Assembly: GCA_907163345.1 (NCBI GenBank)
Contig: CAJQUN010001130.1
Location: 1 to 64,000 of the forward strand
DNA length: 64,000 nt
DNA from: Haberlea rhodopensis
Taxonomy: Eukaryota; Streptophyta; Magnoliopsida; Lamiales; Gesneriaceae
Reading direction: 5' to 3'
In this document: positions 45,457 through 57,229 of the stretch, in pieces
How positions within the stretch are numbered: position 1 is the first letter of the stretch
Layout of the letters: each line of letters opens with the position of its first letter
Position numbers and translations under genes: made by a program
The notes under the pieces: generated by a model
What the model was told of the DNA's origin: nothing
What the model saw: the letters and a program-made list of their open reading frames with translations, nothing else
Databases searched by the model: none

Positions 45457-46460
45457 TGTTGAGCCTTAAACGCATGGTTGCGTTTAATGCGTTAAATTAT
45501 CCCCGGTCAATCTTTGAGTTTTGATGATCAACAAAACTTGTGTTTGTTATACTAATGCATCTACTTAGTGTGCAGATTAAGTGATGAAAAGTGGTTTGGA
45601 ATGAAGAAAATCGAGTGTGCATATTCTGGCCTGGATCGCCCCAGGCGATGGTGATCATCGCCCCAGGCGTTGGGTGCCAGGTGAGGCATCGCCACGCACA
45701 TCGACAGAGGCGATGGCTAGGCGAGCATGCGAGGAAGATCGCTCCAGGCGATGGCAACCAGGAGCGACATCGCCCCGCACATCGACAGAGGCGACGCCGA
45801 GGCAATGCGCGGGCATGCGCGCAGGGGAGATCGTTTGAGGCGATGGCTGGAACGCCTGAGGCGATGTGGACTTCGCCCGAGGCGATGCAAGATTTTAGGC
45901 TGCTGAGGCTACGCCATTGGAATTTATTTTGGATCGCCTGAGGCGATGCGTGATTTATGCTGACCGTTGGGGCGCGGCGATGGAGATCGCCTGAGGCGAT
46001 GGCTGAGGCGATCGAGGAGTGATTTCAGTCTTTTGTGTAGCAACGGCTAGTAAGAGTCTAGATGGCCTCCTACACTATAAATATGGATGTTTTGGAGCAT
46101 TTTGAAGCTAAGAAACAAGTCTACAAACTTCTACAAAGCCTTGATCATTTTGAATTCATATTGCATTGCAATCTCCATACATTGTTATTGTATTGGAGCT
46201 TGTAATTCTTTTCTTTGTTAGAGTCTTGTGTTTCTTCGTGTGAGTACACCGTGAAGGTGTTTGTTGGTTTTAGAGTCTTGTGTTTCTTCATTTACCGCAC
46301 TATTTCATTACGCATTTATTTATTTATTTACTTCTTCATTTCTTTTATTTATCAATTGACTTAAGCCTTCCGCAAGCGCAAACTCTTTTATTTTGCAAAC
46401 TCATTTTAAAAGGCTAAAGTAGCCAATGAATCTCATTCACCTCCCTCTTCGATTCCAACA
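45457..46460 (+). repeat. 3' LTR of the nested Copia element (1004 bp)
   Basis: Matches the 5' LTR closely but lacks about 350 bp between gttggtttta and catttaccgc, plus one small block of the palindrome array. It ends gattccaaca next to the gtaag target copy. Confidence 0.93.
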
Positions 46461-48109
46461 GTAAGGCAATTTCTTCACGGAACTCTCCCATGTTCTATAC
46501 ACATTCTCAACAACCTGTCGTAAACTAAACCATCCTTTTGCATAAGAGATCTCAAATCCATGTTTATCTTTAACTGTTTGAATTACATACTTTATTTTGT
46601 AAGCTGATCACGCCGAACAATTCCCACTAACAAGCTAGCAATCATGTTTTTGTCCAAATTTGCATGATCGATCGACAGTTCACTCAAAAGGCAAATTTGA
46701 GAACCTCCATACTTGTTTATTTTGAATAATCCAACTTTTTTCTTCAGGTACCATCTACAAGGTATATCTTTTGTACTGTGTTTTCACACCACTTTTCACA
46801 ATATTTTTGTACTCTTGACAACGCAGTACTCCCGTTTTGCAACACGTACAGATTAATCCTTTACAGCTGCCTGCAAACGAGCTTTATTTTGAGGACCATA
46901 TCTAGATGGATATCCCATTTGGAGTAGTTGTAATAACTCCCCCATCTATCTGTTGGAATGTCTACGGTACTTCAAATACTTCGGGATGTGTCATTGAAAA
47001 GAATGGAATTGTTGGATAAATGACATGAGTATTTGTCGTGGTTGTCTCCGGTACAGTAACTGACACTTCTTGTGTAAGTAGTATCTCATCTTGATCTGCA
47101 ATTGTTTCAGACATGACACAAATGTCAACCTCATCGTCATCAGCATCATCCTCAGACGGAATATCATCTGGTTCAGATTGAATATCATTTCCCAATTCAG
47201 GAAAACTGTCTGCTAGTGGCTTAGGAGCAATAACACCAGTATCTATGGGATCGTCATCTGATCTCTACCAGAGGTAGTCAGTCCTTCTGCAACTACATGC
47301 AAACAATCTTCATTTTCTGGAATACAACCATAGTTTCATGGTTCCGTTTCTATGTAAATCTCCAAGCAACTATGACCCAGTTCTGAATCTAAGCCATGCT
47401 AAATTATAATCATTATCTATTGACAAAATTGTCTGTCGTAGCCCGGAAAAATCTCTGAACATGCGACTTGCATATATTTTCAGAAGGAACAGGTTGCGGT
47501 CGATGCCAGTGATATTAAATATTTCGTTCAACAACTGTATAAAATTAATTGTGGGAGATATTGTGGTACCTCTTAATGGACCAGGATCATATCTAATGTC
47601 TGGATCTTGTAATATATTACCTCCCCAATACAATAATATTTGAATCAACATCTCTGGAAATAAAAAATTACAAATTATTAATAAATTTAGTTCAACAAAT
47701 TTCTATAATCTGGAAGATGATAAATTCAATAATATAACAAGATTTTTACCAGAAAAATACTTGAAGGGCGGCAAATTAAGATTGAAGATTCGACAATTTC
47801 AACGATAAAATCAGATAAAGAAACTATAAATTTCTTTTCGATGTACAAAATGAAAGGGTTCGGCTGATTTTTATAATAAAGAAGACGCTATCTCAGATGG
47901 CGCTCAGCAAAAAAAATAATTTGGCGCCTCCAATAATTTGTTTTAAAAAAATATCTGAAGGCGCCATCTCAGATGGTACCTTCAATTATATATTAAAAAA
48001 AATTGAAGACGACATCGAAGATGGCGACTTGAGTTACTTTAATAAAGTAAACAAAAATCGGTTATTTTGTTAAACAATTTTTTGTCTCGAATAACTTATT
48101 ACAAAACCC

Positions 48110-48119
48110 TAAGTTACTA
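48110..48119. repeat. MULE-2 right target site duplication
   Basis: taagttacta, identical to 38714-38723. Confidence 0.9.
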
Positions 48120-48680
48120 ACTAAGAATAAAAAATATGAACTAATTTAATATTATTTAGTAAGAATAATAATTGTATAATACGAAATAAATTATAATAAA
48201 TAATACATCAATAGTAAGAACAATAATGAGTGATAAAGTGGAATGAATTAAAACAAAAATAATAATGATAATAAGAATTAAATTAATAAATAAAATAATA
48301 TTAATTATAAGAATAATAAGAAATAATTAGAATTCAATTATTAATTATAAGTTAATCAGAATTTGTATAACTCCAGCCTGTGTTTTGAAAAATCGGTCTG
48401 AACCGGCCGGTTCAACCTGTAACCGGTGCTTGGTCCATTCCAGTTGACCTTTCAAAACCACCATACTAAAAAATCAGTGGGAACCGGATTAAACCAGTTC
48501 AACCAATGAATCGGTTGACCGGTTGAACCAACGATTCAACCGATCGAACCTGCATTAAAAAATAAAATATTTATATTTCAACAAAAATAAAAGAAATGTT
48601 GTGAACATACTAAGTATCCGTTTGCAATTGTTTATTCAAAATATTTCTATGTTGGTGGTTTTGCTTAAAGTTGGAAAAAT
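48120..48680. other. Intergenic with a decayed ccggttcaacc repeat
   Basis: AT-rich sequence, then at 48380-48555 a mosaic of ccggttcaacc and ggttgaaccgg words in both orientations, as in decayed hAT-like elements. Ends could not be fixed. Confidence 0.45.
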
Positions 48681-48684
48681 TACC

Positions 48685-49560
48685 TAATGTAAATTGGGTC
48701 GAAACATGACACATAGACATGATAACTAAAATTTTCAATTTGACACCATTTGGTAGAAACTTCATAATTTTTGCACACGAAATCAATATCGTTTGGTTCT
48801 AATGTCAAATCAAAGCCAACTCATAGTACTACAATTCCTACTCAGACCATAATATCAAATTCGAAACCGATAATCCCCATAAATTCAAAAAAGCATTGCA
48901 AGTACAGACCTTGCTTGGAGCTACCGATCGGTTGCCCAGGCCTTTGCTCAGGCGACCGAGTCCTTGCTTGGCCGATTGACAGTCACCAAATCCTTGCTTG
49001 GGGTGGCCGATCGGTTGCCCAGGCCTTTGCTCGGGTGACCGAGGCCTTGCTTAGGGCGATCGATCAGCCGTCCAACGTACCTATTGTTGGTTATAGGCCC
49101 ATAACATTTCCTATAGTAAAGAAATCATATTATTCTAGTTTAGTTTGCAAGCTAACTTAAAATAGAATAAAATATATGTTCAACAATTTTTCAAATTGAT
49201 TCATTTACTTAATGTGAATTGGGTTGAAACATGACGAATGGGCATCATAATTGAACTATTTAGCTTGACACCCTTTAGTAGAAAATTCATAATTTTTGCA
49301 AACAAATCAAAATCAATTGATTCTAGTGCCAAATTGAAGCTAACTCATAATACTACAATTTTTATTCAGACCATAAATTTCAAATTTGAAACCGATAATT
49401 TGCAGACATCAAAAAAGGCAATGCATGTATAGGCCTTGCTTAGGCGACCCATCAGTTGCCCAGGCCTTACTTGGGGCGACCGAGATTGTAGGCAAGCGAC
49501 CGATAATGCCCAAGGGCGAGCGAGATTGCACGTTGGGCGATCGATAAGTCATTTCTGAAC
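48685..49560. repeat. Diverged direct repeat pair, about 0.4 kb units
   Basis: Units starting attgggtcgaaacatgac (48694) and attgggttgaaacatgac (49217) stay alignable through ttgacaccntttggtagaaa, cataatttttgca and the aggccttgcttggggcgacc words at their ends. The units are clearly diverged, so the duplication is old. The distal parts contain internal short repeats of gttgcccaggcctttgctc. No coding function was recognised. Confidence 0.7.
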
Positions 49561-50781
49561 CTTAATTAGGACAGCTATTGAGTTACAAGCTATCAAAATA
49601 CTATATTCAAACCAATGAATTGGATTTATCAAAAACCATCGTGATGCTCATTGTATACAAGTTTTTTGAAATATGATTTAATTTATTAATTTGTTGAAGG
49701 TTGGCCCGATGATCGACTGATGTTGCAACGAGGAGCCACCGAGGTTGGCAGGAGGGGTGACCGATGTTGGCACGAGGGGACCGAGGTTGGAGAACTGTTG
49801 ATGGTGCAATGATGAACCCACGGGTAGACAATTCACCTTGTATAAAGATTTGTTAGATGCTTTGGTAGTGTTATGTATAAATTTAAATTAAAATGAGAAA
49901 AATTAATACCTGGATTTTTCACCCGCTATGTTTTGCGACTGCGTGCGAATTAATTGAGCTTTGTGCAACGAACAAGCTTTGTGTGAGGTAGAGGACTAAG
50001 TATGAGTAGAGCGACCGAATTAGAAGAGAAGCAAATGATAGGTGTTTAGAATTGAAAAATGGGTGGTGAAAGAGAAGCAGGGGAGATGAGATGATATTCA
50101 AAATTAAAAATGGGTAGCTAGTTAACAATGATTACAAAAGATTAAATTTTTTTTTAAAAAAAAGATAAAAAAAAATAACACGCGTCATATTTTGAGTGGA
50201 TTTTGGTATTATCCTTACAGGAGCATCGAATCAACCACCAATTATACTTGTATTGACATTTTGTAAGGTGCAAGACATCAAAGTAAAAAACACAATATTC
50301 TTGATTATTTAATATTAAAATATTAAATCTGCAATTTTAAATTGCTTAGTTGCAACCAAGACACGAGTATGTCCTATCTCCCTGAAATGGGTTTTCTTCT
50401 TCGAAGAAGACAGCGGATTTCTCTATGCACATTCATCTCATTAATTTAAATTGTTAACCATTAAGATGTGACATTTATTTCATTTTTTTGGTCTCTAAAG
50501 TTCTTTTTTGGGGAATGAGTACACTCAATGAATTATATATAACTTATTCACTGATATTTTAAAACGAACCTCAATTAATTATAATATTTCAAATTGAAAA
50601 AAAAAATTTGACTAAGTAATATAACGATCTCACTTCTGTACGCCCGACTTTACAAACGCCAACACGCATATAAACATATACATACATATTTATATATCTT
50701 AGTCTTTACAAACACCATATCCATATAAGTATTTCCTTAATATAGTTAATGTATAAATGCAAAATGATGTCATCGATATAA
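49561..50781. other. Intergenic
   Basis: No gene is supported. Short ggggcgaccgaggttgg words near 49720-49790 are related to the preceding repeat. Confidence 0.4.
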
Positions 50782-50790
50782 TATGATAAA

Positions 50791-51307
50791 GGTAAAAAGA
50801 GAACAACACCCAAAATTTACACCATTTAATACTTTACCCCATAATATTTCAAAATATGCACTTAACCATGTGAATAATTTTCAGTAATGCACTTAACCCC
50901 CTAAATAAAATCCGGGAACAATTTCCCGAATATTCTGGTTGTTAATTCCCTCACTTGCATCGCGCATGCCAATGTTGAGGGTAAGTATGTATTTTCATGT
51001 ATTTTTTGCAGGAATTTTACGAGTATACCCATTAGATAATATATGAAAAGAAATTTACGAGTATACCATGGTCGATGAATTTCTCATAAAATTCCTACAT
51101 AAAATACATGAAAATATATACATACACGCAATTGTGGTATGTGAGACGCGTGTGAAGGAATTTGCAGCCAGAATATTCGGGAAAATTGTTCCCGAGTATT
51201 ATTTAGGGGATTAAGTGCAATACTTAAAATTATTCAGAAGTTAAGTGCATATTTTGAAAGGTTAAGGTAAAGTGGTTAAATGTTTGGGGGTTCTCCGCTT
51301 TTTACGC
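50791..51307. mobile_element. MULE-type foldback MITE with long terminal inverted repeats (517 bp)
   Basis: The ends ggtaaaaagagaac and, inverted, gcgtaaaaagcggagaac open imperfect inverted repeats that continue for about 230 bp on each side. Shared landmarks include tcaaaatatgcacttaac, gggaacaattt and cccgaatattctgg. The element is flanked by an exact 9-bp target duplication tatgataaa (50782-50790 and 51308-51316), the length expected for Mutator transposition. It has no ORF and only a short loop. Confidence 0.85.
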
Positions 51308-51316
51308 TATGATAAA

Positions 51317-51939
51317 CTATCAAAGCAAATATATAATTGGATATGATAAAATAAATATTTAATTAGATTGAAGGATTAAGTAATCATGAATTATACTTCG
51401 AGTGAACAAAATGAATTTAATCATTTATAAAAAGTAAATTGGTTTTTTAAAAAAATCAAAAAGTAAAAATCTTGAAAATTGTACCTTAATGAGGATAGAG
51501 CAACAAACAGAGAACACAACCTTAGTAAGAAATAGAGTTTTGCTAGAATAAGAAATATTATCGCTAATTCCTCGTGATTATCTAAATTTTAAATAATATA
51601 ATATATTCATATCACATTTGCATATATACAATTCTATCTATATCAATTTGATTAGCTAAAAACGAATCCCTTGATCCCTTCGCCGGTAAAGGGAACGATC
51701 CAGAATTTCACCTTCATCATCGTCTCTCTCTACGTATGCATAGGGAACTCTTATCTCTATCGGTGGAGACGTGGATGAAGCTTTGTGTTGCTGACCTAAC
51801 GCATCTATTTAATTCTGTGGTGGGATTCTTTGGCACTTCTCCAAACACTTTTTTTCCTTTAAAAAATTCCAGTTTTCCTTAGTTTTTAGTGATCATCAAA
51901 ACCAGCTATTACTAAGCCTGAGCCGTCTATGATCCAAAG
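51317..51939. other. Presumed promoter and leader of the galactosyltransferase gene
   Basis: AT-rich to about 51660, then pyrimidine-rich leader sequence (cgtctctctctacg). No repeat is seen. Confidence 0.45.
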
Positions 51940-54900
51940 ATGAAGAGAGCGACTTCGGAAGCATTCTTTTCGCTGAACAGGGGAAGATCAATTCGGGTGT
52001 TGGTTGTGTTGGGGATTTTGTATATGCTTCTGGTGAGTTTTGAAGCGCCTTTTCTGTTAAAAAATGAGTTGTCTTCAGTTTCGTTAGAAGGTTTCTCTAG
52101 TAATAGTTATGGCGTGTTGAATTCCAAAGCTTTTATGCTCGAAAGCGAGGAAAATTTGGAGGATAAAGTGGCTCCCGTTCGCCCCCTTGATAACGTGCCT
52201 CATTTAGACAGACCCGAGAGGAAAATTAAAGAGTTTACTCAAACTTACCTTTCTGGCTTGAATTTTAGTTCTGTTGGGATTCTGAAGTCTGCAAGCGAAG
52301 CGTTTGAACTTGGCAAAAAGCTCTGGCAAGAGCTCGAATCAATGGAAAAGAATGATATTTATAAAGGATTTAGTTCTAATAACACTCATAGCAGTAGTAG
52401 TGGCCTTAAAAGTGAGAATTGCCCGCATTCAGTGGCAATATCTGGCGAAGAATTTTCGAAAAATGGGAGGTTGGCTGTGTTGCCATGTGGGCTGACATTG
52501 GGATCACATATAACGGTGGTGGGAAAGCCAAAAGTGGCCCACGAGGAGGCCGATACAAAGATTTCACTCTTGAAGAGAGGACAATATGCGATGGTTTCAC
52601 AGTTTGTTATGGAATTGCTAGGGCTTAAGACCGTGGAAGGGGAGGACCCCCCTGTGATCCTGCATTTTAATCCACGGTTGAAAGGGGATTGGAGTGGGAA
52701 GCCTGTCATTGAACAAAATACTCGTTATAGAATGCAGTGGGGTACGTCACATAGGTGTGAGGGTTGGAAGTCGCGGGCTGATGAGGAGACCGGTGAGTAG
52801 CGGTAGTTTCTTTGTGATTAATGTTCTTTGCTTGCTTATGATAAATTATGACTTTGAATTTATATGGTACTTTTTACTTTTTAAGGAAATTTATTATGAT
52901 TAGAATAGCTTGAATGAAATAGATGAATGTGGGAAGAAATCATATTACCTGCTGTTAGGTGGAGCAATAAAATTATTAATCTAGTTTGTTTAATTGTGTG
53001 CAGATGTGTTTACGGTAAGGTGTCACATGTCTGTCTGGATATTTTCTTCTGGTCTCAAGGTGTAGATCATCATGATTTCATGATAGAGAAGTTGATACTT
53101 TTTAACTGTTTTATTTCCAAACATGTTAGGGGAATAGAATTAGGGAATTTTTTGTGTAACTTAAGCAATTGGTTCCAAAGCCCATTTTTTACCTCCTAGT
53201 TATGAAATATCAAAGGATGCAAGAGACTCTTCTTGCTAGAACTGAATGCATCATAATTTTGTTGCTTTCTTATGCAGCTTAAGTTGTGTTATGTAGTTGT
53301 TCTATGTTGAGCTCGTCTGATGCTGTATATTCAGTTCTTTTTGTCGTGGTGTTGTAATTCCTGCTTAATTCTGTTGGCTTTATGCAGTTGATGGGCTGAT
53401 GAAATGTGACAAATGGAATCGAGATAATGAGAATGGGGAAGAGAAATCAAAGGCGACTTGGTGGTTAAATCGGTTAATGGGACGAACTAAAAAGGTGGAT
53501 ATTGATTGGCCATTTCCTTTTGCTGAAAACAAACTGTTTGTTCTAACTCTTAGTGTTGGCTTTGAGGGTTACCATGTTCATGTTGATGGGAAGCACGCCA
53601 CTTCATTTCCATATCGCACCGTGAGCAACTTACCACTGAACTTTAATCTTAGTTGTCATCAGACTATGCCTAACAGTTTGTTTAATGTTTATAGGGATTT
53701 GCAATCGAGGATGCCACCGGATTGACTTTGAATGGAGATATTGATGTCCATTCTGTTTTCGCTGTTTCCTTGCCCACCTCACACCCAAGTTTTGCCCCTC
53801 AGAAACATCTTGATTTCTCTGATAAATGGAAGGCTCCTCCTACTCCAGATAAGCCAGCGGAATTTTTCATCGGTATTCTTTCAGCAGGCAACCACTTTCC
53901 TGAACGTATGGCGATGAGAAAGTCTTGGATGCAGCATGAGTTAATCAAATCTTCTAAAGTTGTTGCTCGTTTCTTCGTTGCTTTGGTAGTGAAAGTGATT
54001 GGTTTCTTATAATACACAACTTTTTGCCTTTTGAATTCTTAAACCTAACTTTGCTGAATGTGATTCTGGGACTAATCTTGGACAGCATGCAAGAAAGGAT
54101 CTCAATACTGAAGTAAAGAAAGAAGCTGAGTTTTTTGGAGACATTGTCATCGTACCATACATGGACAACTATGATCTTGTGGTCCTGAAAACAGTTGCTA
54201 TTTGTGCATATGGAGTGAGTAATTCATTGCTTAATAAGTTGAGAATTGAGAATCTTCTTTGCATTTCTGCTTTGATGAACTCGATTCATGCACGTACTTG
54301 CAGGTTCGGACTGTATCTGCCAATTATATTATGAAAGGCGATGATGATACATTTGTGAGAGTAGACTCAATATTTATGGAAGCAAAAAAAGTACCTGAAA
54401 ACACTAGCTTGTATATGGGAAACATAAATTACTATCACAAGCCCCTTCGTACTGGTAAATGGGCAGTTACGTACGAGGTACTATTAAACCTCTTTATCTT
54501 TTTTTGGCTTTTTCGGTTGATACTGTTGTTACATGAACTTTATCTGCATGTATATTTCATGAATAATCCTCGATTATTTTCGACTAACAATTTCACTATC
54601 TATGGTATTTTGACATTCTGATGTCTTAATAAAAGCTATGAATGGCAATAAGGCTGATATTATTATTACTTCTTTTATCGCGGTACAGGAATGGCCAGAG
54701 GAAGATTATCCACCTTATGCAAACGGGCCAGGTTACATAATCTCATCGGATATTGCGAACTTCGTTCTTTCAGAATTTGAAAAACAGAAATTGAGGGTAA
54801 CTACTGTTGGTCCATGTTTTTCAAAATTTAGCACTTGCCCATGTTGATTCTAGTAGAATTTCACTTCAGAAAGCGTTAACAATTTATTTGATGTGCAGTT

Positions 54901-55108
54901 GTTTAAAATGGAAGATGTTAGTATGGGAATGTGGGTCGAGAAATTCAATAGCTCGAGACCTGTGGAATACGTGCATAGCATAAAGTTTTGTCAGTTCGGA
55001 TGCATAGAAGAATATTATACGGCTCATTACCAGTCTCCAAGGCAGATGATTTGTCTTTGGGACAAATTGAGACATAAAGAAAAGCCTATGTGCTGCAACA
55101 TGAGATGA
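51940..55108 (+). CDS. Hydroxyproline-O-galactosyltransferase (GT31 beta-1,3-galactosyltransferase with galectin domain), 665 aa
   Basis: Seven exons: 51940-52792, 53388-53620, 53695-53985, 54086-54214, 54304-54477, 54689-54796 and 54899-55108 (1998 nt), GT-AG throughout with closed frame. It is a type II Golgi protein: short basic N-terminus, membrane anchor at about 18-36 ([20 protein letters not shown]), stem, galectin-like domain (about 180-380) and GT31 catalytic domain. The catalytic domain includes [22 protein letters not shown], the metal-binding DDD at 515-517 within [24 protein letters not shown] and EDVSMGMW. Members add the first galactose to hydroxyproline of arabinogalactan proteins. 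The galectin plus GT31 layout matches the GALT2-6 group; which member cannot be said. The gene appears intact. Confidence 0.93.
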
Positions 55109-56765
55109 CACCTGAAACGAGATGCAAAATTTTGCAGTGAAGATAACATATTTGTAAATCCGGTAGACTGATAGTTTGGAGCTGTTCAATTGCTTCAGTA
55201 AGTTGATTAATCTTTCTTCTCTTTCTTTTTCTTTTTGGTTTTCTGTGGCATTCTTTTCGTTCATTCGAGGCTGATTCGAAGTATAGTTCGGACATGTGCA
55301 GTCGACATCTCGTTGCCTTGTTCGTTGCTATTGTAAAATATTATAGCAAAACGGAAGAAATTCGGGCTCATAAGGCATTTGATTTTACATATGAGATTTT
55401 ATATTATAGTTTAAGCCAACTTAATTTTATTGTAGAAGTGAGACAATGTATGGGTTTCCTGGAGTTGTGGATCTGCCACTTATCAATCCGATTGTAGCCC
55501 AGGTTCAAAGATTATGTCACTCTATGTGGTAACTATTTTCATTTTTTTTAGCAAGTTGTAGGACATTTGATTGAGTTTATGCATAAGCCAAGGAATTGTA
55601 GTTGATTGATGAAGTGTGGGAAGGGTGGCATTAAGATGGCATGATACATTATGCACTTTGGTTGAGTAGGAAATGGCATCACCTCTCCTATTTGGGAGAT
55701 GGTTTTGGTTCTAAACCCAATGTTTGTAAACATAATCTCACATCCCCATGCTCAAAAAAAAAAAAAAAAAAATTTGACATTTCAGGCAATTGAAACCACT
55801 TGCCTTTTCTTTTATTGTGGCCATGTGGAATTGTCAAATTGGAGTGTGAATAATAATGAATATATGTCATTTAGTTCTAATTGCACCCTCATGTCTGTCT
55901 ATTCATCTCCTCGATCTTTACGACATGCATGTGCACTGTCCGAAGAACTCGTAGAATTTGCGGCATATGGTAGTCTGGCTTAATTGCTTATTATAACAGA
56001 TGAGAGACAAGTGATGTTTCAATTTCTTAAAAAGATTCCTCAATTGCTTATATCTATTTAATAATCTTGTTCACCTAATTTACTAAACTTATCTACTATG
56101 TAGATTCCTTAAGCCAAATCCATTCGAACTATTGATTAAAATTTGATCAACCCAAACCAATTTTCTGCATAAACTTTGAGTAATATGACTTTTGTTCACT
56201 AGTTTTCTTTTTCTTTTTCTTTTTTAAAATATATTAGGTTTTGTGTGTCTATTAAACCTTATCTATCAGCTATATGGTTAGGTTGATGACTCGTACAGCT
56301 TTGGGTGTAAATAAATTAAGTGTTGTAACCCTCGAGGACACTGTCTCAAGGTAGCAACGACCAGCGGCTAGCGATGGCAATTACAAGTCTACATCATTAA
56401 TGACACATATTGATGATGTGGCTTGGTGTGTAAAGAATATTAATGTAATTAACTAATAAGCACATTATTAGAAGCGGACAAGAGAACCCGACAATCGTCA
56501 GTCACTTTATTTTCTTTATTACCCTTGGAACAAGGACATCACCAAAAGCCAAAGGAAACAAGGGCAAAACCCACAAGCCATCCAAGGAAGACCAATAATA
56601 AGCTACTTTTGTGGTTTATTCATTTTTTTTTTGTTGATAACAGTTGTTTATTCATTTAAATGTTATAAAAGTAACTAATATTTATCAAAAATAATTTTAT
56701 AATAAAACGGTTATCCCCAAACCCGCCGCTCATAAAAAGGACATAAAATTTATAAAACAAGGGGC
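55109..56765. other. Intergenic
   Basis: 3' flank of the galactosyltransferase gene, including an 18-A run near 55755-55772 and AT-rich DNA. No gene or defined repeat was recognised. Confidence 0.45.
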
Positions 56766-56773
56766 CTCGTACT

Positions 56774-57221
56774 TAGGGGTGTACACGAATCGAACATGTT
56801 CACGAACTTTTCAAGCCGGCTCGAAAAATATTTGATTCATATTTGAAATTATTGAATTCGAGCCGAACTCGAACATGTTCGAACTTTTTTTCGAGCCGAA
56901 CTTGAGCCCAAATAACTTTGTTCGATAGTTTGCGAGCCGCTCGCGAACTTTAATATTTATTAATATAATATAAGTATATATAAAATAATATATTTTGAAA
57001 TTTCGAGTATTTATTTTCAAACAATAGTTCGAATAGCTCGCTAACTTGTTTGAATCTTTTCGGACCGAACTCGAACTCGAGCTTTGATTTAAGTATAATT
57101 CGAGCCAAAATTTTAAAACTAATCGAACTTCGAATCAAACTCGAATATAACTATTTCGAGCCGAATTCGAACATTAAAATCTGCTGCATATTCAGCTCGA
57201 TTCGGTTCGGTTATACCCCTA
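56774..57221. mobile_element. hAT-type MITE (448 bp)
   Basis: It begins taggggtgtacacgaat and ends ttcggttatacccct followed by a, giving TAGGGGTRTA inverted termini. It is flanked by a perfect 8-bp target duplication ctcgtact (56766-56773 and 57222-57229). The interior is full of ttcgagccgaactcgaac words on both strands, as in many plant hAT MITEs. No transposase is present. Confidence 0.88.
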
Positions 57222-57229
57222 CTCGTACT

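Larger units (their letters stand above)
41698..46460 (+). mobile_element. Non-autonomous Copia-type LTR retrotransposon, gag only (TR-GAG-like), 4763 bp
   Basis: Two LTRs (41698-43070 and 45457-46460), a primer binding site complementary to initiator tRNA-Met (43073-43085) and a polypurine tract (45443-45455) bound an internal region of only 2.4 kb. It encodes Gag-related frames but no protease, integrase or reverse transcriptase. It sits in the MULE-2 transposase with a 5-bp target duplication. It would need a related autonomous Copia element to move. Confidence 0.93.
40543..47651 (-). pseudogene. Broken MULE-2 transposase, split by a nested LTR element
   Basis: Similarity to the MULE-1 transposase runs along the minus strand: the N-terminus MLIQILLYWGGNILQD at 47651, the acidic linker at 46962-47195, the DNA-binding region at about 46500-46900, then after the inserted element the catalytic core LISVDGTHLYTKYQHKML and SDRHPGL at 41208-41630. 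Degraded SWIM and C-terminal parts (FVKPCYNMNEYWSTYQG, WDTPCFELYH) follow at 40543-40760. There are several frameshifts and stops. It shows the expected C-terminal frame that MULE-1 loses in its G run. Confidence 0.9.
38724..48109 (-). mobile_element. Mutator-like element MULE-2, decayed sibling of MULE-1, containing a nested LTR element
   Basis: A 9386-bp element of the same family as MULE-1 in the opposite orientation. The outer ends are gatttttttattaaaa on the left and, inverted, gggttttgtaataagtt on the right, flanked by a perfect 10-bp target duplication taagttacta. Subterminal palindromes persist in degenerate form near 38818-38960 and 47880-48030 (gtcgcc/ggcgcc with atggcg). It carries a broken PMD gene on the plus strand and a broken transposase on the minus strand. 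Without the nested 4.8-kb element it would be about 4.6 kb, so it has also lost internal sequence, including the last PMD exons. Confidence 0.9.
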
